Assembly (NCBI GenBank): GCA_017506865.1
Contig: JAFCMP010000024.1
Span: forward strand, 992,001 to 1,056,000
DNA: 64,000 nt
Source of the DNA: Tribonema minus
Lineage: Eukaryota; Sar; Xanthophyceae; Tribonematales; Tribonemataceae
Direction of reading: 5' to 3'
Shown here: positions 56,301 through 64,000 of the stretch, in pieces
Layout of the letters: every line of letters begins with the position of its first letter
Position numbering within the stretch: the first letter of the stretch is position 1
The notes under the pieces: generated by a model
What the model was told of the DNA's origin: nothing
Database searches by the model: none
Seen by the model: only the letters and a program-made list of their open reading frames with translations
Position numbers and translations under genes: made by a program

Positions 56301-59300
56301 CAGCGCTCTGCGCAACTGCATTTGCGCGTGCCATCCTGCAAGCGTGCATGGGGGCAGAAGCAGGACCTGCTTGGCGCGTGTGCCGGCTCATGTGCAGCGA
56401 CTTCGGCAGCGCGGCCTTCGCATGCCGGCAAGGGCTCAAACAGCAGTGCCCACTGTTAGTGCTGGAGCAGGGACGCAGCAGGCCACGATTGATTGCGCAC
56501 TAGCGCTGCCGCACGAGCGCTGCTGCATTTCAGTTCTATTCTGAGTCGCCATGTTTGCATGCTCGCCATGTTTGCATGTCAATTCTGTTCTGAGTCGCCA
56601 TATTTTCATGCACGTGCTGAAGGACATATTGGCTCGCGACCACCTGATCCTGGACGGATGGCCGGTCATCGCGGAAGACTTCATGCAGTGGGTGGTGGAG
56701 AACGACTTCTGCCTCGGCTGCCCGGAGTGGGACAAGGTATGTGTTGTATGAGTGAGTGCAACTGCTGTGATGTAGATGCACTTGGCTAGGGGCAGCTGTC
56801 ATGTGCCGCCCTTCTGCTTGTATTTGTGCTTGCGCATCACATCATTGTAGTATCAAGGGACGCTGCAGTACCTCAAGAACCGTATGTCAGGTATTGGCAA
56901 CAGTGAGACTTTCACGTTTGAGTGCTACTGTAGCGTTGCGGTTGACTCTCACAGCACGCTCTTCTTCCGCTCATGCGGTATGGCGCAAATTTGACAATGA
57001 ATATCTCAATGCCATGTGCGCATGGCTCTGATCATGATGTGCGCCGTTTCTGTTGACACGGCTGCAGGTTGCAGGTTGACAAATTTGATGATGAACGTCA
57101 CAATTCCATGTGCGCATGGCTCCAATTGTGATGTGCGCCGTTGCTGGTGGCATGGCTGCAGGTCGGAGTGCTGATGGTCAACGACGTGCGGCCGTACGAG
57201 TTCATGAAGCTGCGCCTGCTGGTGAGCACCACACAAAGACATCATTTTTTTAGCAATATGAGCGAGCCGCATGCGTTTTGTTTGGCGTGTCAGTGCAGTA
57301 AAGTGACGAAATTTATCCCTGTACACTGTTCCTAAGATATGGAACCATGCTGGTGGAAGTACGTGCGCTGTTTGTTCAGTGATAGTGCACCAAGAGACTG
57401 GCCATGATCAGCATTTGAGGCAAGCAACAGGAAGCGTACAATTTGCATATCGTGTGTGTGTAACAGCAAGGGTGCCGTCCTAATCATATCTGATGACAGT
57501 GCCCGTTTACCGTCTGCGCTGTTCGGTCTGCCATGTGTAATCAATGACCCACACCGCAGGTCATCTTTCTGTTTGCCAATGGTAAATGTTGTGAAGAGCT
57601 TGCTTTCCGTTTTATTTGTTTGTGGCGGGTTCACGCGTGCAGAAGTGACATGAATGATATGTACTTGCACCAAGTCAACCACAGCTCTAGGTACATGGGT
57701 ACCCTGCTGCTGCAAATCACCAGCTATAAACATCACATGATCACACTTAGCACGCCTGTTCACCACCATGTACTTCAACGCCGCGCCAATGTGGGTTTTG
57801 CATGTCCGCCAGCGCAAGTTGTTGTTCAGGCATTCATTATGCATCAGTGCTCCGGCTCTTCTTATGCTGCTTGCTATGTTCTGACGAGATGCCCTCGATG
57901 ACGACGCTCGCTTGCCATCCTTACTCTTCCTACACAGGTTACTCCATGTGTCCGCCCCTGCTTGCCCTCCTCACTCCTCGTGCACCGTTTAATCTATGTG
58001 CCACCCCTTGGTCGTGGCCTCAGAACGGCGGGCACAGCGCGCTCAGCTACATGTCCATCCTGTGCGGCTACACGTACGTAGACGACGCCATGGCCAACGC
58101 GGACATCGCCGCGTACATCGGGCGCCTGTTCCACGAGGTGGTCCCCACGCTCATGAGCGTGCCCGGCGTCAGCGCTCCGGAGTACTGCGACAAGCTCATT
58201 GAGCGCTTCAGTGAGTGCGGATATAGGATACGCGCACCAGAACGATGTGAACACACACTGATTTTGACCACTTCAGGGTGTGTGAATTTCTGCGATGCAT
58301 GAATCGGAGCGCTACGAAAGGCTCCCTGCTTCAGTGAGTGTGAGTGTATGATGCAGGTGTCGCCTCTGCACCGAACAGTCGCAAATCTAGGATACGCGCA
58401 CTAGAACGATGTGAACACACACTGATTTCGACCACTTCAGGGAGTGTTGATCTCTGCGATGCATGCCTGGGAGCACTGCAAGAAGCAAACACTGCGCGTG
58501 GGCTGCAGTGAGTGCGAGTGTGTGATGCATACCTTGCCGCCACACCGCAACAGTCGCCACAGATTGCTGCTTCGTGCCCTAGCGCTGCTTTCTGGTGTCA
58601 GCTGCAGATGGCAGAGGTATGCGCCCCCCTACAGCCTTGCGACGCTGACGATCATGCAGCCTGAGGCCTGAAGGCACGGCATGAGTTGTCTTTCGTTCAT
58701 GCAGCCCGAGCCCTGAAGGCATGTCATGCACGCATAGTCTGTCTTTCCTTCGGTCCTGAGTTTGTTGCCATCAGTGCGTGAACCTCTTTGAAGCGATGAC
58801 GACAGTGACGCTCTACTGCTGCGCGCAGGCAATCCGTACATCAAGGACAAGCTGATGCGGCTGGCGGAGGACGGCTCCAAGAAGATGCAGAACACCATGA
58901 GGGACGCCATCCTAGAGCTGCAGAAGGTGAGCGCAGGCCATTGCACCACTGCATTGACTGTGCAAGCCAGTCTGCATGTTACGATTCCAGCAACCGCTTA
59001 TTGTGCACTGCTATTGAGGTGATAGAGATCAGGCGGCATTTAAGTGGCGACAGTCAATGATGGCACGGTTGAATACATCACGCGACGCTGTCGTGCCTCT
59101 GCACGCATCAATCATCTCAACCTGCTATTGATGTTCAGGAAATCACCGGCAGTGTTTGGCAGCGTCAGGCTTGACGTGGTAGTTTGGGCGACCTTGCACA
59201 TATACTGAAGTAGTTTGGGAACGATACTCTTGCCACTGAAACACCTATGTACTTCGAAGTACCTCATACATATCTCGCCTCGCCCAGGCCAGCAAGGCTC

Positions 59301-61020
59301 AGCTTATTCTATGATGCTGCTGTTGCTGATTTGCTGCTATTGTGTGCAGCGAGGCCTGAGCACCAAAGTCCTTGCGCTGGCCAACGCAGCATGGATACGC
59401 TACTGCGTCGGGAAAGACGAGGTGCGTGTGTATTTGACTGATGCATGTCCTCAAGTGAACTTTTTGAAGACCTTTATAATTGGCGCTGGTGTTTGGCAGG
59501 TTCGGTGCGCTGTATACCGCCCATGATGCTCTGAACGCCATGGCATCAGAGCCAATTTTAGCCGATGCACAGCTGCAGCAGTTGCGTCAATCAGCGGTTC
59601 CTGCACTGCGCTGATCAAGTCTGCTAGCCCTTTGGAAAAGCAGTGATGACCAACCGGCGTCATTGTCTGACAGGATCAGCGCCATAGTCTGATCGGTGCC
59701 ATTGTTGGATCAGTGCCATTGTCTGATAGTGCCATTGTCTGATATTGACAGCTGTCGCTAACTTTGAAAAACTTACATTATTTGAAGTATTTGACTCTGG
59801 TTGACTGGCATCAACATGCTGCTGCAATGCTCGTCCTGAAAGTGTGTTCTGAGCTGTGTACAAAGAACTTTGACATACTCAGTAACTTTTCATGATGCAA
59901 CCTGATGGTGACTCCTTATCTCACCATGACAGCCACACAACCCAACATCAGTGTCCACGTTGCCATTTGTGTTGTTTTGCATTGTATGCTTCTGCCCTGC
60001 CATTTCTGCAATGTCTTGATCGTTGCCAACATTCAAGACATCAACAGCATATTGGCCATTGAGCTCATGGTCAGATGCTGGAAAACAATTCAAAAATCTA
60101 AACGAGAGTTGAGTGAAGGCGATCACTGTCAGCACAAATCCCTTCCTTGTGCTGCTGGGCCATGCGACTCACAGCATGTCGCTTTCATTGTCGCCAACGC
60201 CCCGCGCTTGTAATCAGCATTCGAGGTCCCAACTGACGTGCTCAGCCCCCCTCCACACCTCTGTTAACTTGCTTGCGACCCGCACACAACTGCCCTTCAG
60301 AATGGCGACCCCCTGGAAATCAAGGACCCCATGGCAGCAGCCCTGACCAAGTTGGCGGAGCACGCGCTGGCCGACGTCAAGAACCCCGACCCAACGGAGT
60401 TCCTGCGGCAGGTGCACGGCCAGGACTTGGCAGCGTGTGCGGGCTTTGTCGGCGAAGTCAAGGGACACCTGAGGTCTATGGTACGTGTGCATTGTGGTCG
60501 CATGTCATGCGCCTTGTAAGATGCAGTGGACTGAGGTTGAGACCACGTTGCTTTGCACGGCCAGTAAGGACCTGCAGCATCTGTTCACTGCCATAGCAAT
60601 TGCTACATTCCCTGAAGCATGTTTGTCATGCGCACAAGCGTGATGGCTTCAAGATAGCTGTGATGCGACTGGGCTGCTGCAGCGAAGGTTGCGTGTGATA
60701 CTGTCGGCGCTCTGTGGAGCAGGTGAGGGGTGGCTGTGTCATGACATGGGTTGTTGTACCATCATGACTCCCTGTTGAAGTGTGCAATGCCTGATACGCG
60801 ATGGTGCTGTCGTTATTGCTGTGTGCACATGCAGATGTCAATCGGCAGCAAGGCTACCCTGCAGGCAGTGATTGAAGCAGGCGCGAACGGCACTGGTGGC
60901 AGTGGCAGCAATGGCAATGGCGTCAATGGAAATGGCGCCAATGGCAACGGCACAAATAGGAATAGCGCCAATGGCAACGGCACAAATGGGAACGGCACAC
61001 ACGGCGCTGGCGCACACTGA
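47351..61020 (+). CDS. Mannitol dehydrogenase-family polyol oxidoreductase with novel N-terminal extension, 22 exons
   Basis: Exons: 47351-47443, 47618-47693, 48150-48250, 49259-49324, 49752-49802, 50668-50779, 51444-51550, 52139-52231, 52845-52928, 53616-53732, 54209-54265, 54579-54647, 55181-55277, 55701-55765, 56061-56138, 56623-56736, 57162-57221, 58024-58210, 58829-58926, 59350-59421, 60301-60480, 60835-61020. The total is 721 codons with all phases closed. Family enzymes oxidise mannitol or related polyols with NAD(P), without metal. Motifs: ICHMGVGGFHRSHQCVYTDD (nucleotide site), RVIGSIVDFVFAPDD, TTFPNTMVDRITP, and MKLRLL|NGGHSALSY, which supplies the catalytic Lys-Asn-His (residues 476, 481, 484) across an intron. 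The core starts at about residue 168 (MAEASATEPVEL). The 167 residues before it are charged, contain MTRTRSFHGEDDFIHDDERE, and match nothing I know. The tail is an Asn-Gly-Thr repeat. Intron 55766-56060 has a GC donor (AAG|GCGAGT). Translation could alternatively begin at MAEAS within exon 7. Confidence 0.9.
53715..53875 (+). repeat. Tandem copy of an exon end and its splice donor
   Basis: The exon ending CACTGCATAGACAGACTG|GTACGTGCG (53732) is followed about 81 bp later by CACTGCATAGACAGACTG|GTGCATGCG (donor at 53813). The match continues through GG(A/T)C(T/G)GT-type sequence to a shared TTGA(T/A)GTTG end. The second donor is weaker. Using it would include in-frame-disrupting sequence, so the first is taken as real. 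Confidence 0.85.
57000..57161 (+). repeat. Tandem duplication carrying a splice acceptor
   Basis: About 100 bp (CATGTGCGCATGGCTC...ATGTGCGCCGTT...GGCTGCAGG) occurs twice in a row immediately before the exon at 57162. Both copies end in an acceptor (GGCTGCAG at about 57067 and at 57161). Only the second leads into the open exon VGVLMVNDVRPYEF. Confidence 0.85.
58208..58545 (+). repeat. Tandem duplication carrying a splice donor
   Basis: A unit of about 170 bp starts at the donor TTCA|GTGAGTGCGG (58211). It contains AGGATACGCGCAC(C/T)AGAACG, GAACACACACTGATTT and CCACTTCAGGG, and occurs again at about 58385-58545. GTGAGTG phrases also occur at about 58334 and 58509. The duplication makes up most of the left half of this intron. 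Confidence 0.85.
58650..58745 (+). repeat. Two-copy tandem repeat, about 50 bp
   Basis: ATCATGCAGCCTGAGGCCTG, then AAGGCACGGCATGAGTTGTC recurs about 50 bp later as TTCATGCAGCCCGAGCCCTG, then AAGGCATGTCATGCACGCAT. Each copy includes a CAG that could act as an acceptor. It lies in the intron before the exon at 58829. Confidence 0.7.
59249..59262. repeat. Palindrome GTACTTCGAAGTAC (one of four 12-mer copies)
   Basis: The 12-bp palindrome TACTTCGAAGTA occurs exactly at 21313-21324, 44478-44489, 59250-59261 and 61836-61847, here extended to 14 bp. All four lie in introns or intergenic DNA. Four exact copies of a palindromic 12-mer in 64 kb is far more than chance. They may be ends or cores of small inverted-repeat elements. 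Confidence 0.75.
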
Positions 61021-62150
61021 GAGACATCAGCTCTTCAAAAAGCTGCTGCGCCTGCCAATGCTGCAACATGTACCAGCGCTGGGTCAGGAGGCAAGAGATG
61101 AAGTATTCAGGAAGGGCTGAAAGCAACATGCAGGATAGAACTCACGGTCACGAATCCAAGTTGGAATTGGTTGAGTTTTGTGGTAGCAGAGCGGGTCGTC
61201 ACCTGGCTCCTTGGTGCTGTAGTCGAGTATACTGGGTGTACAGTTGCACAGGATACCTCAGGTTGTTGCTTTCTTCCTCTTGTACATAATCATCCTATGA
61301 TTATGCGCCACAGTCTGTTAAAGCAACTTTAGTGAAGATACGAAATGGCAATGAACCACCTACCGAAAACATTGCTGTGTTTCAGGTGTGATTCGTGTGC
61401 GAAGCCTGCTGTGCCTATGAGTGTCTCCAGGCTCATTTCACCATCCGTGCATCCACGCCACCAGCGTTGCTGCGGGGTACGGGGATATCTGCGCACACTC
61501 GTCTTATGAGGTCCTCCATGCTTATGTATATATGTTTTGTACTCGAAAGTACACAGAAGTACTTTCATGTATGCATGCTAGCTTGTCCCTTTCAAGTGGA
61601 GGCAGTGTGTGTGTTTCATTCTGGCTGGCATGGCGCGTGTGCTCTAGTGGGGGCCCGAAGTTGGTAAAACTATACGTGAGCCTCAACAAAGGGGGTGCCA
61701 ACCACTGGCAGTTTGGACTCTTCTTGCTGTAAAGTTGTACTTGAGCATTGCTTTCAGACGCTTTGTACTGCCAGCAAGCTCTGTCTCACGCATGACTGCT
61801 GTGGCCGGCAACTGTCGGACTTAGAGGTTAACATCTACTTCGAAGTACATCTTAATTTTGTGGTGAAGATGGCGGCTGCATGTGAAGCTCGTAACATGCA
61901 TGTAGTCTACAGATCATACTGCAGTATATCTTGGAGAGTATACTGGCATGTTTTTTTGTCCATTCTTCCCTGGGGCGCATAAAGGCCCAGGTGATTTGAA
62001 CAAAATAACTTCAAGGCGTCTATGTCGTTGCCGGTTCATTACCAAATGCATGAGCAGCTAACCAACATGGCCATACCATGTAGCACAGCGCCTCCCCTTG
62101 CATGGGGCCTCGTTCATCTGCCCCCTCCCCCCCCTCTCAAGTGCACCATG
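61021..62150. other. Downstream flank of the dehydrogenase gene
   Basis: This should contain the 3' UTR and polyadenylation site of the dehydrogenase gene, but no certain signal was identified. It is less GC-rich than the gene, with several GTACT/AGTAC palindromic phrases near 61535-61565 and one exact TACTTCGAAGTA at 61836. No coding sequence recognised. Confidence 0.4.
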
Positions 62151-63660
62151 TGTCATGGCCCGCAAATGTACGCCAGGGTATTGTGTGCTGTGGATGCAGC
62201 GGAGCGCATGTGGGCCAGTGCTATGCACTTCAAGCGTAGAGCGCTAGCTGCTCTGGGAACCAAAATCCTGCTTGGGTATTTTGTAGTTGCAACAGTGTCA
62301 GACAACGTTTGACCCTGCAAGAGCCTCATAGTATGGAATCCAGGGACCCTATGGCCAGTGGCAGATCTGATCACCCGTGACCGAAATCGTAGGTCTCTTT
62401 GGCTGCGTCTTGGTCATGCCAGAACCGCTACGGCGTCTAGGCCTACAGCTGCACTCTGTGCCTCAAAGCAGATGACATTCAACATGAGCGAAAGCTGAAG
62501 CGGCACTTCATGTAAGCCCGTGACCAGAGAGGTGTGTCAGCAGGCAACACTTCTATAGTAGGTCTAGCCTGTCATCCTTCGGTGGCGCCAGGAATGGCGT
62601 GCAGTCCTCGTCCGCTAGCCCCTAGGCTGTCTCAGAGGCGTGTGCGCTGCCATAGGGCGGCGGCGCGCTGTGGACCACTGGCTCGCTCGACGGCGTCGCA
62701 CTTCGTACTACCATTGGTCCGCTCGACGCTGTTGTGCACGATACTGTGTGTCATATGCCTTCAAGTTGACGCGGGCTGCTGTCAGTGAGTGCGTTCACGC
62801 GTATCGGCGATCGGCGTCTGTACGACAATTGTAGTACATCGAGGCGCCTGTGCGCACACCTGAAAGAGCCAGCCAGCCCAGCCGCTGGGCACTGTGCTGC
62901 CGCCTTTGGCTGACACTACTTGTTATTTTGTCTCACTCATGGCGCGAAAAAGCCCAGATGGTGGATGTCCAGGACTTGCAACCAGAAAGTACACGTGTCT
63001 TTTGTGAACAGCGTCACTTGAAAGTGTCTCAATGCTCACTGCCGTTCACTTTTAAATGACATCGCCATATGGCATCTCCCCTCCCTCAAAATCCTAGTCC
63101 ATCTGCCCCTCCTTAGCGAATCCTTACACTCCGCCATGTGCGTCATGACACGGGGCAAGTACGCCATGTGGAGTGCTGCCGACATACTTTCTGAGCGGTT
63201 GCGCGCCGGTGCTGTGCCTTCTAGGGCTAGATGACTAGCTGCTCCAGGCACCGACATTCTGCTCGCATACTCCGTGGCGACAGCCTCCAGCAGCTTCCGC
63301 CCCTGCGCCTTGATGCTACCAAATGACTCGATTGCCACCTTGAACGTGGCGAAATTATAGCAATTTTGGTCATTGTGACCAGAATAGCGGGACTATTTGG
63401 CCGCCTCTTGGTCGTGGCAGCACCTCTCAGGATCCTCTGCAGTCTTTGTCGCCCGCAACTACGCCTGTGCCTCGAAGCAAGTGACGTTCACCATGAGTGG
63501 CAGCTGACGCGTCACGTCGTCGTAGCCGGTGGCCGGAAAGACGTCGGCAGACAGCACGATGTCTATCCTGGGATCTCCCGGAGACGCCAAGAATGGCGTG
63601 TAGTCGTCAATTGACTAGTCCTACAGCTGTCTTGAGGTACGTACTGCCGCAGGATGCGCT
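62150..63660 (-). mobile_element. Two tandem degenerate copies of a retrotransposon-like ORF C-terminus
   Basis: Copy B on the minus strand, from about 63600 to 63040, reads TPFLASPGDPRIDIVLSADV, TGYDDVTRQLPLMVNVTCFE, a stop, further residues, a stop, then SRYSGHNDQN, NFATFKVAIESFGSIKAQGR and EAVATEYASRMSVPGAAS. Copy A, about 960 bp to the left (62610 to 62150), matches it: TPFLAPPKDDRLDLL with stops, LSLMLNVICFEAQS, then DTVATTKYPSRILVPRAASA. The order of a VTxxEAQA-type motif, a K/R-Y-x-x-H segment and an ESFG...A...L segment resembles the C-terminal end of LINE-type reverse transcriptase ORFs. No catalytic reverse-transcriptase motif lies in the window. Both copies are broken. Confidence 0.5.
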
Positions 63661-63752
63661 GCGTGGCCTGCGTATTGCTGTTGTGCACAATGGTGTCATG
63701 TGCCTTGACGCGTGGTGCTTGACAGAGCTGCGCGTGCAAACTGCCGCCCGGC

Positions 63753-63817
63753 GACTTCCTGCACAGCTTGCAGCTGCAAGCTGTGCAGGAAGTCTGCTGC
63801 AAGCTGTGCAGGAAGTC
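63753..63817. repeat. Perfect 42-bp palindrome plus adjacent direct copy
   Basis: The left arm GACTTCCTGCACAGCTTGCA(G) (63753-63773) is followed without spacer by its exact reverse complement (63774-63794). A further direct copy of the right arm follows at 63797-63817. Such a hairpin could be a recombination hotspot, a replication-fork artefact or the end of a mobile element. No coding role is apparent. Confidence 0.9.
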
Positions 63818-64000
63818 GCTAGCGCGCCGCCTGCTGCTTTCAAATTACTCCGATGGAGCGCTTGAACGCCAGGTACCAAGGCATTCCGTCAAACGCAGCC
63901 GTTGTAGCCCTAGGGTACATTCAAGTTGACTTGTTGAGAAATGCCATGCCGACTGAGTGTGTGTGGAGCTGCGACCGGAATGGAGCAAATGCTTGCATGC
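63818..64000. other. Right edge of window
   Basis: No feature recognised in the last 183 bases. Confidence 0.4.

Noticed and set aside
60882..61017. Separate minisatellite after the dehydrogenase gene
   Set aside because: It is in frame with the last exon and encodes the Asn-Gly-Thr tail up to the stop, so it belongs to the coding sequence.
1..64000. tRNA, rRNA or prokaryotic operon features
   Set aside because: No cloverleaf-like or rRNA-like sequence was noticed. Short phase-consistent exons and GT-AG introns exclude a prokaryotic reading, though tRNA genes cannot be ruled out without a covariance search.

Overview
This is nuclear DNA of an intron-rich, GC-rich eukaryote, most likely a unicellular alga. 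Three things point there. Exons are short (about 40 to 280 nt) and joined by GT-AG introns, with GTGCGT or GTGAGT as the usual donor. The proteins carry long polyGln, polyAla and polyGly stretches. TTAGGG-type telomeric repeats lie scattered inside genes. A fungal-type polyol (mannitol) dehydrogenase and a heat-shock factor whose DNA-binding domain reads [13 protein letters not shown] would fit a haptophyte or a related chromalveolate alga, but that placement is inference.

Layout. An ARM-repeat protein (+) occupies 0.2-1.4 kb. A block of minus-strand genes follows: a Tudor-like protein (3.4-4.0 kb); a coiled-coil protein ending in a WW domain (14 exons found, 5.2-17.2 kb); a giant HSF-family gene (about 20 exons, 19.1-33.4 kb); an unrecognised three-exon gene (34.6-36.7 kb); and a complete 8-exon PP2C phosphatase (37.9-45.7 kb). 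A divergent 1.65-kb intergenic region separates these from a complete 22-exon plus-strand mannitol dehydrogenase-family gene (47.35-61.02 kb; 720 codons). The right end (61-64 kb) holds two tandem decayed fragments of what looks like a LINE-type retrotransposon ORF, and a perfect 42-bp palindrome. I assembled the gene models by hand from splice signals, protein-family motifs and reading-phase continuity. The phases close exactly in the PP2C and mannitol dehydrogenase models and almost throughout the other two large genes.

The theme running through the window is local tandem duplication of segments that span splice sites. The PP2C gene carries five graded copies of one catalytic exon. It also carries an array in which the acceptor and first bases of another exon are fused to TTAGGG arrays. 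The HSF gene has four consecutive copies of a 26-residue exon, three partial copies of another, and two of a third. The WW gene and the unrecognised gene each carry decayed exon copies. The dehydrogenase introns contain tandem copies of their own splice donors and acceptors. Several of these introns start with, or within about 30 nt contain, telomere-like repeats. The HSF DNA-binding domain also carries an apparent 2-bp frameshift, which is either an assembly error or a broken gene.
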